Assembly: GCF_018860915.1 (NCBI RefSeq)
Contig: NZ_JAHKQD010000018.1
Location: forward strand, 1-64,000
DNA from: Colwellia sp. C2M11
GTDB taxonomy: Bacteria; Pseudomonadota; Gammaproteobacteria; Enterobacterales; Alteromonadaceae
Length of the DNA: 64,000 bases
Direction: 5' to 3'
Shown here one piece after another: positions 27,672 to 38,207 of the stretch. The notes beneath the pieces were generated by a model. That model had not been told where the DNA came from and made no database searches. It saw nothing but the letters and a program-made list of their open reading frames with translations. Numbering within the stretch: the stretch's first letter is position 1; the number at the start of each line of letters is the position of its first letter. Made by a program: the position numbers and the translations under genes.

Positions 27672-29492
27672 ATGCTTAGTTATAAAGCACCGATAGCAGA
27701 CATTAAATTTTTAATAGAAGATGTATTTGATTATTATGGACATTACCAAAAATACCCTGAATTTGTCGAAGCAACCCCTGATTTAAATGATGCAATTTTA
27801 CAAGAATGTGCAAAGTTTTGTGAGAATGAACTATTACCTTTATATCAAAGTGGTGACAAGGAAGGTTGTACCTTTAACAATGGTGCTGTAACGACACCTA
27901 AGGGCTTTAAAGAAGCTTATAACAAATATGTTGAAGGTGGTTGGCAAAGCTTATCTCATCCTATTGAACATGGCGGTCAGGGCTTACCACCGTCATTAGG
28001 TATGGCTAAATCAGAAATGATGGGTACCGCTAACTGGTCTTGGGCTATGTATCCAGGATTAAGCCATGGTGCCATGAATACAGTACAATCGCATGGCAGC
28101 GAAGCACAAAAAGAGCTTTATTTAACGCGTTTAACTGAAGGTAGCTGGACAGGTACTATGTGCTTAACTGAGCCACAATGTGGTACTGATTTAGGGCAAG
28201 TTAAAACGAAAGCTGAGCCAAATGAAGATGGCACATATAATATTACCGGTACTAAAATTTTTATTTCAGCGGGTGAGCATGACCTAACAGAGAATATTAT
28301 CCATATTGTGTTAGCTAGGCTTCCAAATGCGCCAGCAGGTACACGGGGGATCTCTTTATTTATTGTTCCTAAAGTTAAAACGGATGCGCAAGGTAATTTA
28401 GGCGAAAGCAATCATGTTACTTGCGGCTCTATTGAAGATAAAATGGGTATTAAAGCTTCTGCAACTGCGGTGCTAAATTTTGATAATGCTGTTGGTGAAC
28501 TCATTGGACCGGAACATAAAGGTCTAGAATGTATGTTTACTTTTATGAATACCGCCCGTGTAGGTACTGCATTACAAGGTGTATGTACTGCAGAATTGGC
28601 ATATCAAAATTCATTAATTTACGCAAAAGAGCGTCTATCAATGCGCTCGCTTACAGGTAAGAAATTTCCTGAGCAAGTAGCAGATCCTATTATTGTTCAT
28701 CCTGATGTTCGTAAAATGTTAATGACGCAGAAGGCTATTTCTGAAGGTGGTCGTGCCATGATCTATTATACGGCTAAAATTGTTGATGAAATTGAAATGG
28801 CAAAAACTGATGCTGAAAAAGAAGCAGCAGATGAACGTTTAGGTTTTATTACACCTATCCTTAAAGCTTTCTTAACTGAACTTGGCTCAGAAAGTGCGAA
28901 CCATGGTTTACAGATATTCGGCGGTCACGGCTTTATAAAAGAGTGGGGAATGGAGCAAATTGTTCGTGATGCACGTATTGCAACACTGTATGAAGGTACA
29001 ACAGGTATACAGGCGTTAGATTTGCTGGGTCGTAAGATCTTACTAACGCGTGGAAAATCATTAAAAGCCTTTACTAAAGAAATACTAACGTTTTGTAAAG
29101 ATAAAAGTATGATTTCAAATAGCCCGCATAAGCGTCAAATGAATAAGTTTATTTGGCCATTAAGTAAAGCAACAGCTAATTGGCAGCAGTATTCTCTTAG
29201 GTTAGCACTTAAAGCCAAGAAAGATAGAGATATCATTGGTTCAGCGTCAGTTGATTATTTAATGTTTTCTGGTTATATCGTGATGGCTTATTTTTGGGCT
29301 CAAATGGCACAAGCTGCTTACGAGAAGTTAGCAACAGATGTTGAAAATCGTGATTTTTACCGTGCAAAAATTAAAACAGCAGAGTTTTATTTTGAACGCA
29401 TGTTACCAAGAACTAAGTCGTTAGCGAAAACTATGATGGCAGACCCTAAAACCTTGATGCAGCTTGACCAAGAGTTGTTATCGTTTTTGTAG
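27672..29492 (+). CDS. Acyl-CoA dehydrogenase, DmdC/FadE-like
   Basis: This 606-residue flavoprotein would introduce the double bond into an acyl-CoA. It resembles the long acyl-CoA dehydrogenases that include DmdC (methylmercaptopropionyl-CoA dehydrogenase) and others. The N-terminal extension, then MCLTEPQCGTDLGQVKTKA at the flavin site, GTKIFISAGEHDLTENIIH, and the C-terminal core with HGLQIFGGHGFIKEWGMEQIVRDARIATLYEGTTGIQALDLLGRK are clear. The Glu in LYEGTTG is the probable catalytic base. A further C-terminal domain follows. AGGAG precedes the ATG. Whether the substrate is a fatty acyl or a sulfur compound cannot be decided. Confidence 0.9.
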   Translation: MLSYKAPIADIKFLIEDVFDYYGHYQKYPEFVEATPDLNDAILQECAKFCENELLPLYQSGDKEGCTFNNGAVTTPKGFKEAYNKYVEGGWQSLSHPIEHGGQGLPPSLGMAKSEMMGTANWSWAMYPGLSHGAMNTVQSHGSEAQKELYLTRLTEGSWTGTMCLTEPQCGTDLGQVKTKAEPNEDGTYNITGTKIFISAGEHDLTENIIHIVLARLPNAPAGTRGISLFIVPKVKTDAQGNLGESNHVTCGSIEDKMGIKASATAVLNFDNAVGELIGPEHKGLECMFTFMNTARVGTALQGVCTAELAYQNSLIYAKERLSMRSLTGKKFPEQVADPIIVHPDVRKMLMTQKAISEGGRAMIYYTAKIVDEIEMAKTDAEKEAADERLGFITPILKAFLTELGSESANHGLQIFGGHGFIKEWGMEQIVRDARIATLYEGTTGIQALDLLGRKILLTRGKSLKAFTKEILTFCKDKSMISNSPHKRQMNKFIWPLSKATANWQQYSLRLALKAKKDRDIIGSASVDYLMFSGYIVMAYFWAQMAQAAYEKLATDVENRDFYRAKIKTAEFYFERMLPRTKSLAKTMMADPKTLMQLDQELLSFL

Positions 29493-29540
29493 GGGGATAC
29501 TCAGGTAATTAAACAACCTTTATTCGCTTAAATAGATATT

Positions 29541-29583
29541 AACCACAATCAATAGTTATAATCATTGATTGTGGTTTTTTTTT
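29541..29583 (+). terminator. Rho-independent terminator after the acyl-CoA dehydrogenase
   Basis: AACCACAATCAAT and ATTGATTGTGGTT form a 13-base stem followed by a long T run. Confidence 0.92.
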
Positions 29584-29702
29584 AACCTACGGTTACTATA
29601 TGTTTCTTTAATCATCGTCCGTTATAGTAAAGGTATTGATTAGATTCGCTAAGTTCTATACTATCTACTTCTAAATAGGATATAAAATGTAGATGGATCT
29701 TC

Positions 29703-30233
29703 ATGATAAAAATTATTTCTTGGCTATTATTAATTAGCTTTTCATTCCCCAGTACTGCCAAATCACCCCTTGTCGACTCAACTTATGTTGGTGTTGATTA
29801 TATATTATCTTCTATTGAACTTCGTGATGAACGTGCGAAACCTAGTGCAACTGCCTTTCGCATAGGAGCAAATAAAGAACGTATTGGCTTGGAAGCTCAG
29901 TATCTAAGAGGTAACAATACCGATAATATTTATCGTATGGAATTCGATTTAGAACAAAGTATTGCTCTTTACCTTGTACTGCAATCAAAGACTATCAGTG
30001 GTTTTGGTTTAGATGTATCACTAGGCTATGCTGTAACCGATATGACGGTGCAGGGGCCTGCAGAAACGTATAACGGCGAAGATACCTATTCTGGTTTTTC
30101 TTGGGGCATCACTTTTCATCAAAAAATATCTTATATCGAAAATACCCAACTTAGGTTTGGTTATCAATCACTCTATAAAGATGATGATATATCCATATCT
30201 GGTATTTCTCTTGGTGTAATCTACCAATTCTAG
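29703..30233 (+). CDS. Outer-membrane beta-barrel protein, unknown
   Basis: This 176-residue protein has a signal peptide (MIKIISWLLLISFSFPSTAKS), then alternating beta-strand patterns and a C-terminal aromatic residue (GVIYQF), typical of an outer-membrane barrel of about eight strands. No specific family was recognised. It lies 64 bases before a lipoprotein gene on the same strand and may act with it at the cell surface. Confidence 0.7.
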   Translation: MIKIISWLLLISFSFPSTAKSPLVDSTYVGVDYILSSIELRDERAKPSATAFRIGANKERIGLEAQYLRGNNTDNIYRMEFDLEQSIALYLVLQSKTISGFGLDVSLGYAVTDMTVQGPAETYNGEDTYSGFSWGITFHQKISYIENTQLRFGYQSLYKDDDISISGISLGVIYQF

Positions 30234-30297
30234 TTATTAATCATGCTATTTGAATGTATAAAAGTTCATAAAAAGCATTTGCGGTGAAAATTAAACA

Positions 30298-31596
30298 ATG
30301 AAAGCTAATACAATGAAAAGTAACAAAATCAAAAGCAACGCTATAGCTTATTTTATTGCTATATGCCTAACGAACATCATGTTATTTGGTTGCGATACGG
30401 ATAATAACGCTAGCGAACTCGGTCAAGCAGTTACGTTTGAAAAATTGCGTGAGCAAGGGCTATTTATTGAGTCACTTACGATCAACGATGATCATATTCG
30501 ATTAACGAAAGGTGAAACTCATCAACTTAGCGCAATGGCTTTAACTAATAGTGGTGATGTTATCGACGTAACGGAAAGTATTGATTGGAGTTCAAGTGAT
30601 AACAGCATCGCTACTGTTAATGAGCAAGGTTTAGTTACCGCTGTCGCCAATTCCTCGAATAATCAAGGTATTGTTATTATTATGGGAACAAGCATTAATG
30701 GGATTGTGGATGAAGGAGAAATTTCAGTTAGTGACGTTGCGGTAAGCGCTATTAACTTAATTCATCCTCAGCCGGAAGAGGGTACTATTGGTACCTGTGT
30801 GGCGACCAACATTACTGCAAATGTAAATTATGAAGATGGTTATATTTCAATGAATACGATCAAAGATATCAGCTTTAGTCTTGATAGCAATACTAGTGCG
30901 ACTATTGATAAAAACGGTACCTTGTATACCTCATCACCTGACATTGAAACCACCATAATAACGGGGACTTTAGACGATATTACCGACTCATTAACCGTTG
31001 TTGCCGACCCACTCAATGTAGGCCATCTTGATATTTTACTTGATGATATAGTTACCGATGATATTACGCTCGCAATAGGAGAACGTATTTTAGTTAACGG
31101 TCAGGCCACGTTAACCAATACTACTTTGCCATCTTCTATTGATAATACTATTGTTTGGTCACAAGAAAGTGGTGACTATCTCGGCATTACGACAACAGGT
31201 GATAACAAAGGCACCCTAGTTGGCCTTATTGCGGGTACAACGCAACTTGTTGGCTCTTGTGGAGGCAATCAAACTACGGCAACCGTATCAGTAACAGGAA
31301 CAGCTGAACTTGACTCTATAAAAATTAATAAAGGTAGTGATATTACCTTGGCATCATCAGAGTCGGTAGACTTAACCTTAACGGCTTATTATACCGACAC
31401 CCCAACAAGCTTGAATGTTTCTGAGTTTGCACATTGGTCAGTTAGCGATACTAGTTTAGTCACGGTGGAATTGATTGATTTAGGTACAAACACAGCGAGT
31501 TATCAGTTAACGAATATTTCAAAAAGTACCGATGAAGTGATTGTTACGGTGACTTATGCTGGAGAAAGTAGCACTATAAATATCACTCTTGAATAA
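30298..31596 (+). CDS. Lipoprotein with Big_2-type Ig-like domains
   Basis: This 432-residue protein begins with a charged segment and a lipobox (NIMLFGCDTD; Cys about 32), so it should be a lipoprotein. Residues of about 60-120 form a bacterial Ig-like Big_2 domain: 'IRLTKGETHQLSAMALTNSGDVIDVTESIDWSSSDNSIATVNEQGLVTAVANSS', and weaker copies follow towards the C-terminus. Such domains occur in adhesins and surface proteins. An in-frame ATG at 30313 is an alternative start. It is 64 bases behind the barrel protein. Confidence 0.85.
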   Translation: MKANTMKSNKIKSNAIAYFIAICLTNIMLFGCDTDNNASELGQAVTFEKLREQGLFIESLTINDDHIRLTKGETHQLSAMALTNSGDVIDVTESIDWSSSDNSIATVNEQGLVTAVANSSNNQGIVIIMGTSINGIVDEGEISVSDVAVSAINLIHPQPEEGTIGTCVATNITANVNYEDGYISMNTIKDISFSLDSNTSATIDKNGTLYTSSPDIETTIITGTLDDITDSLTVVADPLNVGHLDILLDDIVTDDITLAIGERILVNGQATLTNTTLPSSIDNTIVWSQESGDYLGITTTGDNKGTLVGLIAGTTQLVGSCGGNQTTATVSVTGTAELDSIKINKGSDITLASSESVDLTLTAYYTDTPTSLNVSEFAHWSVSDTSLVTVELIDLGTNTASYQLTNISKSTDEVIVTVTYAGESSTINITLE

Positions 31597-31713
31597 ATAC
31601 AGGTAATAAAAACGAATAAACCCAACCAAACACTTAGCTTTATATAAAGGTTATCTCAATATAGTAAGGTTTTGATGGTTCAGACGGTTTATAAGTTACA
31701 CCAGATGCATTCA

Positions 31714-31744
31714 ATAGGGGAACACACGTTTGTGTGTTCCCTAT
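31714..31744. terminator. Hairpin between the convergent lipoprotein gene and ttcA
   Basis: ATAGGGGAACACAC and GTGTGTTCCCTAT pair with one bulged G around a short TTT-containing loop. No T run follows. It sits 6 bases from the ttcA stop and could end both transcripts weakly. Confidence 0.5.
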
Positions 31745-31750
31745 ATTCGA

Positions 31751-32632
31751 TCAAGAAGCGTCGATTATTTCTATGTTTTTAACGTCAATTAAATTTGACG
31801 ACGAGATGTCAGCGCCTCCAAACTCTTGTTCTTTTGGCTCGGCGGTTCTATCGATGGTAAGCGCTGAAAAGTCGTATAAATTATGGTCAGATAATTGAGA
31901 AAGACTAACACTTTGCGTACTTTTAAAAACACTTTCTACGCGCCCTGGAGACTCTTGGTCCCAAGTATTGAGCATTTTTTTTATTTGTTTTCTTTGTAAG
32001 TTTTCTTGTGACCCACAGAGGTTACAAGGAATAATAGGGTAGCTCTTTACCTCGGATAGTTGCTCAATATCTTTCTCTCTGCAATATGATAGCGGTCTTA
32101 TGACTACATTTCGTTTATCGTCACTTAGTAGTTTGGGTGGCATAGCCTTTAATTTTGCATTATTAAACATGTTCATCATTAAGGTTTCAACGATGTCATC
32201 CATATGATGACCTAATGCTATTTTTGTTGCACCAATCTTTTCAGCAAAACCATATAATGATCCTCTTCTGAGTCTTGAACATAAAGCGCACGTTGTTTTG
32301 CCTTCAGGTACTTTTTGTTTTACTACTGAGTAGGTGTCTTTATCAATAATGTAGTAGTCAATGCCTTTTTCTTCGAGGTAATTAGGTAGTATATGTTCAG
32401 GAAAGCCAGGCTGTTTTTGATCGAGATTGACAGCTATAACGTCAAATTTAATGGGCGCTACACGTTTTAAGTGTAAAAGGGTATCAAGCATGACAAAAGA
32501 ATCTTTACCTCCACTTATGGCACAAAGAATTTTATCGCCTTCTTCAATCATGTTGTAATCAGAAACGGCTTTGCCTGTTAGGTGTCTGATTTTTTTTTCT
32601 AGCTTATTGCTAATAGCTTGTTGAGTATTCAT
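31751..32632 (-). CDS. ttcA: tRNA 2-thiocytidine synthetase TtcA
   Basis: This 293-residue enzyme thiolates cytidine 32 of some tRNAs. The PP-loop ATP-binding motif is AISGGKDSF (about 38-46), and the two CxxC pairs that hold the Fe-S cluster are [12 protein letters not shown] and PCNLCGSQ. The remaining TtcA signatures, such as [18 protein letters not shown], are present. It lies near uspE and fnr, an order known in enteric and Shewanella-type genomes. A hairpin follows it. Confidence 0.95.
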   Translation of the reverse strand: MNTQQAISNKLEKKIRHLTGKAVSDYNMIEEGDKILCAISGGKDSFVMLDTLLHLKRVAPIKFDVIAVNLDQKQPGFPEHILPNYLEEKGIDYYIIDKDTYSVVKQKVPEGKTTCALCSRLRRGSLYGFAEKIGATKIALGHHMDDIVETLMMNMFNNAKLKAMPPKLLSDDKRNVVIRPLSYCREKDIEQLSEVKSYPIIPCNLCGSQENLQRKQIKKMLNTWDQESPGRVESVFKSTQSVSLSQLSDHNLYDFSALTIDRTAEPKEQEFGGADISSSNLIDVKNIEIIDAS

Positions 32633-32822
32633 TAAAAACTACTTACCACTTAATCACATTAGATATTTTATTTTCGATGGTAAATTCTATCATAGGTTAA
32701 AAGTTTAAAGTGCTATTAAAGTTGTTTGAAAGGGGATTATTTCGACGTTATATTAGCTTAATAAAGACTGAAAAAGGTTACATACCTCTTTCAGTCTTTG
32801 ATTTCAGTATGAGAGAATACTT

Positions 32823-33761
32823 TTACTGTAGTGGCGACACATAACCCTCAGGTTTTAGCGCAAGTACATCACAGTTAAGTTGGTCAATGACATGCTCTGC
32901 GGTATTACCAATTAATGCTGCAGAAATACCCGTTCGGCCTATTGTGCCTAGCACAACTAGCTCAGCATCAATTTTATCTGCGACTTCTTCAATGACTCTT
33001 TCAGGTAAGCCTTCTTCAACGTGAGTGTTAGTGATATCAATTTCAAATTCAGTCGCATGTGCTGCCATCGACTTTTTATGATGTTGCAGCATAGTATTAT
33101 TGTATTCACTAGAGTTAAACTCTGGTATTTCAATTGCAATGTTAACAGGTGTGCCAGGAAATGAATTTACTAAATGAACGTTTCCTTGAATCAGCTGTGC
33201 TAAATTTTTTGCTTCTTTAGTAATTTTATTATTAAGTGAATTGTGCTCTGTTTCATCACTTCCAACATTAATTGCCGCAAGTATGTTCCCATTGCTTGGC
33301 CATTCATGTTCTTTTACTAATAATACTGGACATGGACATTTACGCAATATATGCCAATCGGTAGGAGTAAAAATTACCGATTTGAATCTGTCATGTTGAT
33401 GAGTCCCTTTAATGACTAGATCGTAATTATTTTGGATTACTTGTTCAATAATAGATTCAAAAGGGCGATTATGCCAAACAACTAAGTTACTAATATCAAT
33501 ATCAGGCTTTAAATCACTTATAATACCTTCTAGCCAAAGCTCTTTATCTTTAATAACAGATTGTCGCATAGCGCCACGATCATCGTTGGAAAGGATAGTA
33601 GTCATCTCATAAGAGAAGTCAAAGATACTTAGAAAAGCAGTTATTTCCACCTGACCGCCACTTGCTTTAATATTGGCAGCTAAGTCTATTGCTCTTTGTA
33701 ATGCTTTTTGTTCATCAGTTGATGGGTCGATAACGACTAGAATTTTTTGATAGGTTTTCAT
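32823..33761 (-). CDS. uspE: Universal stress protein UspE
   Basis: This 312-residue protein is a tandem Usp protein. Domain 1 (about 1-150) starts with KILVVIDPSTDEQKALQRAIDLA, and domain 2 (about 160-305) ends with the ATP-loop motif VVLGTIGRTGISAALIGNTAEHVI. UspE supports stress survival and lies next to fnr in enteric bacteria too. It runs in the same direction as fnr, 152 bases downstream of it. A partial FNR-type half-site (TTGAT) lies in the gap. Confidence 0.93.
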   Translation of the reverse strand: MKTYQKILVVIDPSTDEQKALQRAIDLAANIKASGGQVEITAFLSIFDFSYEMTTILSNDDRGAMRQSVIKDKELWLEGIISDLKPDIDISNLVVWHNRPFESIIEQVIQNNYDLVIKGTHQHDRFKSVIFTPTDWHILRKCPCPVLLVKEHEWPSNGNILAAINVGSDETEHNSLNNKITKEAKNLAQLIQGNVHLVNSFPGTPVNIAIEIPEFNSSEYNNTMLQHHKKSMAAHATEFEIDITNTHVEEGLPERVIEEVADKIDAELVVLGTIGRTGISAALIGNTAEHVIDQLNCDVLALKPEGYVSPLQ

Positions 33762-33913
33762 GATAATTCTCCCTGTTGTTATACATTGGTTAAACTTTAT
33801 TAAAGCTTAAGTAATTTATATCAAAAGTGTGAGATTAATGCTTGTTTTAAATCAAAGTATAAGGGATTTAAAACAAGCATTATAAATTATAACGCTAGAA
33901 AGCCTTTGAGGAG

Positions 33914-34633
33914 CTAAAGTTCGGCACAATTAACAAGTTCATTGAGGTTTATGATAGTAATAAGTTTACCATCAACCTTAATTAAGCCTGTTTTATGAAA
34001 ACGATTTAATAAACGGCTGATTGTTTCAACGGTAAGTCCAATGTAATTACCAATATCGCTTCGTGTCATTGTAAGGCGAAATTCATTGGCTGATAAACCT
34101 CTGGCACGATAGCGTTTGCTTAAGCTGACTAAAAAAGTAGCAACACGCTGTTCGGCATTCTTTCTGTTCAACAACGTAAGCATTTCTTGATCGGTTCTAA
34201 TTTCGTTACTCATTAAGCGTAAAACTTGTTTCTTAAGTTTTGGCATAGTATTAGATAAAGTATCTAAATTATCGTAAGGAATTTCACATATCATCGATGT
34301 TTCTAAAGCTTGAGCAAAACTTTTATGTTCTGATTCGGCAATAGCGTCAAATCCTAGTAAATCTCCAGCTAAGTGAAAGCCAGTGATTTGTTCTTCACCT
34401 TGTTCATTAACGGTAAAAGTTTTAAATGTACCAGAACGAATAGCATAAAGCGCCTGCATTTCTTGACCATCAGTGAATATTTTATCACCTTTGTGGAAAG
34501 GACGTTTACGATCAATAATTTGATCAAGCGTATTAAGTTCTTGATCATTTAAGGTAAAAGGTAGACAAAGTTCACTAATACTACAGTTTTGACAGTTAAT
34601 ATGCTGTGCACCAGGGGAACTATTATTTAACAT
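33914..34633 (-). CDS. fnr: FNR/EtrA oxygen-sensing regulator
   Basis: This 239-residue regulator of the Crp-Fnr family senses oxygen through a [4Fe-4S] cluster. The ligands are Cys14, Cys17 and Cys23 in [10 protein letters not shown], plus Cys116 in SMICEIP, which match the four essential Cys of E. coli FNR with a shift of six. A cyclic-nucleotide-like domain (about 25-150) leads to a helix-turn-helix, [23 protein letters not shown], with the E-x-x-S-R recognition helix. It lies upstream of uspE and ttcA and downstream of the cbb3 genes it would control. Confidence 0.96.
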   Translation of the reverse strand: MLNNSSPGAQHINCQNCSISELCLPFTLNDQELNTLDQIIDRKRPFHKGDKIFTDGQEMQALYAIRSGTFKTFTVNEQGEEQITGFHLAGDLLGFDAIAESEHKSFAQALETSMICEIPYDNLDTLSNTMPKLKKQVLRLMSNEIRTDQEMLTLLNRKNAEQRVATFLVSLSKRYRARGLSANEFRLTMTRSDIGNYIGLTVETISRLLNRFHKTGLIKVDGKLITIINLNELVNCAEL

Positions 34634-34713
34634 AGGCTACTCATTTATTTTATAGGAATAGGGTAAATTTTCATTTATGTATTTACTCTAATTTCTAGGA
34701 TAATGCTATGGTA

Positions 34714-35451
34714 TTAGAACATCTGGTGGTATGCAACAATAAAACTATAAATACCAAAGGTTATTAGTACTAACGCCATTACCTTTTTGAACGATGGTTT
34801 AGTTAAAGTATTTTTAATGCTACTAAACCCAATAGAAAGAGTTAACAGTGCGGGAAGAGTACCTAAGCCAAAAAAGAACATAATACTCGCCCCAGTATAT
34901 ATGCTACCGCTTGCTAGTGCCCAAGTTAAGGTTGAGTAGACTAATCCGCAAGGTAACCAGCCCCAAATGGCGCCAAGAGTAAGTGCTTTTATTGGTGAAT
35001 TTACAGGGATGGCTTTACTGGCTAAAGGTGATATGTAACGCCATAAATGCTTACCTAGGGCTTCTATTCGATTTAACCACATCAACCACTGACCTAAATA
35101 TAAACCAAGTAAGATCATAAAGGTTGCCGAAATTAACCGTAGACCAGCAAGTGGCATTCCAATATTTTTTGCCGCGATAGAGCCGGTAAATCCCACAATT
35201 GCGCCGATAAAAGCATAGGAAGAAATACGACCAATATTGTATAAAATTACTAAGGCGGTTTTACTACGAGTAATTGAGGATGCTGTTGAGTGCTTAATAG
35301 GTCTCTGATTATTAACAGGTATTTGATTATTATATTTATTTGACTCAGGAAGGGCTGAAGTGAGCATGGTGGTAATCCCACCGCACATCACAATACAATG
35401 CCCTGAGCCAAGTAATCCTATTACAAATGCGGAGAATAAGTCTAGGTTCAT
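34714..35451 (-). CDS. TauE/SafE-like membrane protein of the cbb3 cluster
   Basis: This 245-residue inner-membrane protein begins LFSAFVIGLLGSGHCIVMCGGI, a GxGHCxxMCGG motif typical of the TauE/SafE-like (HsgA-like) proteins next to ccoS. Six hydrophobic segments follow, interrupted by a polar loop at about 35-65. The DsbD/CcdA-like Cys pair in the first segment suggests a redox or copper role in oxidase assembly. It ends 80 bases before fnr and follows ccoS on the same strand. Confidence 0.85.
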   Translation of the reverse strand: MNLDLFSAFVIGLLGSGHCIVMCGGITTMLTSALPESNKYNNQIPVNNQRPIKHSTASSITRSKTALVILYNIGRISSYAFIGAIVGFTGSIAAKNIGMPLAGLRLISATFMILLGLYLGQWLMWLNRIEALGKHLWRYISPLASKAIPVNSPIKALTLGAIWGWLPCGLVYSTLTWALASGSIYTGASIMFFFGLGTLPALLTLSIGFSSIKNTLTKPSFKKVMALVLITFGIYSFIVAYHQMF

Positions 35452-35486
35452 TGAGTTAGTTACCGTTATGAGAACTGCTGACTTTG

Positions 35487-35684
35487 TTAGCCATGATTTG
35501 TACTGTCAGGTTTATCACTACTTTGTTTGGTTGTTTTATCATCCTCTTTATTATCAAAAAGAATACTCATACCTTCTTTTTCAAGGTCATCAAACTGTTC
35601 AGTTTTTACTGCCCAAAAGAACATATAAATACCCAGTGCTGTTAGTAATACTGCGATTGGAATTAAAAAATAAATAATGCTCAT
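35487..35684 (-). CDS. ccoS: cbb3 oxidase assembly protein CcoS
   Basis: This 65-residue protein has one N-terminal membrane segment (IIYFLIPIAVLLTALGIYMFFWAV) followed by KTEQFDDLEKEGMSILFDN, the usual CcoS signature. CcoS helps insert cofactors into the cbb3 oxidase. It lies between ccoI and the TauE/SafE-like gene on one strand. Confidence 0.94.
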   Translation of the reverse strand: MSIIYFLIPIAVLLTALGIYMFFWAVKTEQFDDLEKEGMSILFDNKEDDKTTKQSSDKPDSTNHG

Positions 35685-35711
35685 TTTTGTTTCTCTTGAT
35701 CTTAAGGGCTA

Positions 35712-38204
35712 TTATCTGAGTAAGCGTAGTGAATTACTGATCACTAAAATTGAGCTAACAGACATACCAATAACAGCCATGTAAGGTGTAATGTAACCGG
35801 CTACAGCTAATGGTAATACAATAGCATTGTAGCCAAAAGCCCATAAATAATTCTGAAAAATAATGCGTTTAGTCTTTATTGATACATCATTTAAGGTATT
35901 AATACTTGTTAGTTTACTATTAAGTAAAATAACATCAGCACCGCTTTTGGCTATATCAGTTCCGCAGCCCATTGCCATAGATACATGTGCAGCACCAAAT
36001 ACTGGAGAATCATTAACACCATCGCCTACCATAGCAATGTTAATATTGTTCTTTTGTTGTTCTTTGATTATTGACATTTTATCTGTGGCGCTTAAGTTAC
36101 CATGACATTGAGTTACAGATAAGGTTTTACCTACTTTGTCACAGGCGCTTTGATTGTCACCAGACAGCATCATTGTTTGATGGCTGGCATTAAGCGTGTT
36201 TAATAAAATATAGGCGTCTTCTCTGATCTTATCGACCAGATAAAATGCTGCAATAAGTTTATTTTCAAAAACGAGTACACAAGAAGCGCTCATTAACGAT
36301 TGATCATTTTTATGCTCTGTAGCTGTTAACAGCCAGCTAGCTTTGCCAATACGATAAGGGTGCTCATTAACAATACCAGTTACACCTAATCCAGACTGAA
36401 CTTGGATTTCTTTTGTCGGAAGATTAAAGTCTCTATGTTGTTTGAAAGGCTTAGCTAAAGGATGTTCAGAATGAGATTCTAAAGCTGCCGCTATCACTAA
36501 TGCTTCGGCTTTAGTGTATTGATTATCATAGATTTCAACTCTATCTATCGCAAACTCACCTGTTGTTAACGTGCCTGTTTTATCAAAAGCGAAGCAATCT
36601 ATTTTAGGCATGGTTTCCATGACATGAGCTGACTTTATCATTATACCATCACGATTTAATCGAGTTGTGGCACAAGTTAAGGCAGTTGGTGTTGCCAAAG
36701 ATAATGCACAGGGGCAGGTCGCAACTAATACGGATAAGGTAATCCAAAAAGCTTCTTCGGGTAAATGGTGATGCCAATAAAGTGCGGTACCAATGGCTGT
36801 AATTAAAATAATAGCGACAAAATATTGTGCTACCTTATCAGAAAAACGTGCCAATTTAGGCTTATACGCTTGAGATTTCTCACTTAAACGAATTAATTGA
36901 CTTAAAAATGATTGATTACTTGGTTGTTGTACTTTGACGGTAAGGTTTCCATCACCATTAATGGTTCCTGCAAAAACCACATCATCAATTGTTTTTGATA
37001 CTGGCGTTTGCTCGCCAGATAACATTGCTTCATTAATTTGGCTGGCGCCACTAATAATAATACCGTCTGCTGGAATAGCTTCACCTGGTTTAATTAACAC
37101 TAGATCATCTTTAATTAATTGTTTGGCAGCAATAAGCTCTTCATTACTTATATTTTCAACATCATTCGCTGACTTTTGTAATTCACTATTCTTTGTGTGA
37201 ACTGTTTCATTAATTGCAGGAGAGTTACTTCCTATTTTTTTTAATCTAGTCGCCGTCATTGGCATCAACTTTAACAAATTTGCTGAAACTTGAGCAGCAT
37301 ATGAGCGTGCTCTAAATTCTAAAAACTTACCGATAAGCAATAAGAAAGTAAACATAGATACGGACTCAAAATAGACTTCTCCTTGCTCAGTTATTGTTGC
37401 CCAAGCACTGGCAGTAAAGGCTAAAATAATAGCAATTGATACCGGAACGTCCATCGACAATCTTTTAATCTTTAAAGCATTTATTGCGCCAATATAAAAA
37501 GGGAAAGCTCCGTATGAAACAATAGGGATGGCTAGAATAAAACTAACCCAACGCAGGTATATTTTATGATCTTCATCCATATCAGAAAAAGCGCCAAAAT
37601 ATAACCCGACAGCAATCATCATAACTTGCATCATTAAAATGCCACTGATGCCTAAACGCTTGATAAATACTTTGCTGGTTTTCTTATTACGTTGTTCTAT
37701 TTCATTTGCTTTAAAGGGAAGGGCTTGATAACCAATGTCTTCTATGGCATCAAGTATTTCACTTAATTGTAAAACCTTATCTTGCCACTTTAAGGTTGCA
37801 CGTTGTGTCGTTGCATTGACACTTATTTCGTTAATCCCCTTAAGCTTGGTAAGTTGCATTTCAATTAACCAAGCACAAGCAGCACAATTAATCCCTTCAA
37901 TCGTTAAAATAGCTTCTTTTGCACCTTGATCTTGATAAATAAATTCACTTTGCAGCATTTCTTCATTAAGTAATTTATTTTTTTTCGATTGTAAGCTTTT
38001 TAATTCTTCAGGTATTAGCTCGGCGCCTTTTTGGGCTGGCTCAGTTCTAAATTGATAATACTGGGTCAAGTTATTATCAAAAATAGTTTGCGCAACAGCT
38101 TGACAACCTATGCAACACATAGGTTGTTCTTTTTGATTAATGGTAACGTAAAGGTTTATACCGGATGGAATAACTTCATTACAATGAAAACAAGAAGTGG
38201 ACAT
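35712..38204 (-). CDS. ccoI: Copper-transporting P-type ATPase CcoI
   Basis: This 830-residue P1B-type ATPase provides copper for the cbb3 oxidase. The N-terminus holds an unusual Cys-rich segment (CFHCNEV, CCIGCQAV) typical of CcoI, then a heavy-metal-associated domain with GINCAACAW. Membrane segments follow, with the metal-binding ATCPCALSLATP and the phosphorylation site DKTGTLTTGE, and AMVGDGVNDSPVFG near the end. It overlaps no gene but lies 3 bases after ccoH on the minus strand, so it is in one transcript with ccoH and ccoS. Confidence 0.95.
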   Translation of the reverse strand: MSTSCFHCNEVIPSGINLYVTINQKEQPMCCIGCQAVAQTIFDNNLTQYYQFRTEPAQKGAELIPEELKSLQSKKNKLLNEEMLQSEFIYQDQGAKEAILTIEGINCAACAWLIEMQLTKLKGINEISVNATTQRATLKWQDKVLQLSEILDAIEDIGYQALPFKANEIEQRNKKTSKVFIKRLGISGILMMQVMMIAVGLYFGAFSDMDEDHKIYLRWVSFILAIPIVSYGAFPFYIGAINALKIKRLSMDVPVSIAIILAFTASAWATITEQGEVYFESVSMFTFLLLIGKFLEFRARSYAAQVSANLLKLMPMTATRLKKIGSNSPAINETVHTKNSELQKSANDVENISNEELIAAKQLIKDDLVLIKPGEAIPADGIIISGASQINEAMLSGEQTPVSKTIDDVVFAGTINGDGNLTVKVQQPSNQSFLSQLIRLSEKSQAYKPKLARFSDKVAQYFVAIILITAIGTALYWHHHLPEEAFWITLSVLVATCPCALSLATPTALTCATTRLNRDGIMIKSAHVMETMPKIDCFAFDKTGTLTTGEFAIDRVEIYDNQYTKAEALVIAAALESHSEHPLAKPFKQHRDFNLPTKEIQVQSGLGVTGIVNEHPYRIGKASWLLTATEHKNDQSLMSASCVLVFENKLIAAFYLVDKIREDAYILLNTLNASHQTMMLSGDNQSACDKVGKTLSVTQCHGNLSATDKMSIIKEQQKNNINIAMVGDGVNDSPVFGAAHVSMAMGCGTDIAKSGADVILLNSKLTSINTLNDVSIKTKRIIFQNYLWAFGYNAIVLPLAVAGYITPYMAVIGMSVSSILVISNSLRLLR

Positions 38205-38207
38205 AGT

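Noticed and set aside
28118-28411. 97-codon ORF antisense to the acyl-CoA dehydrogenase
   Set aside because: It covers conserved flavin-site codons of the enzyme and is a shadow frame.
33801-33818. FNR site before uspE
   Set aside because: Only one half (TTGAT) fits; the other half (ATTAC) is too far from ATCAA to claim a site.
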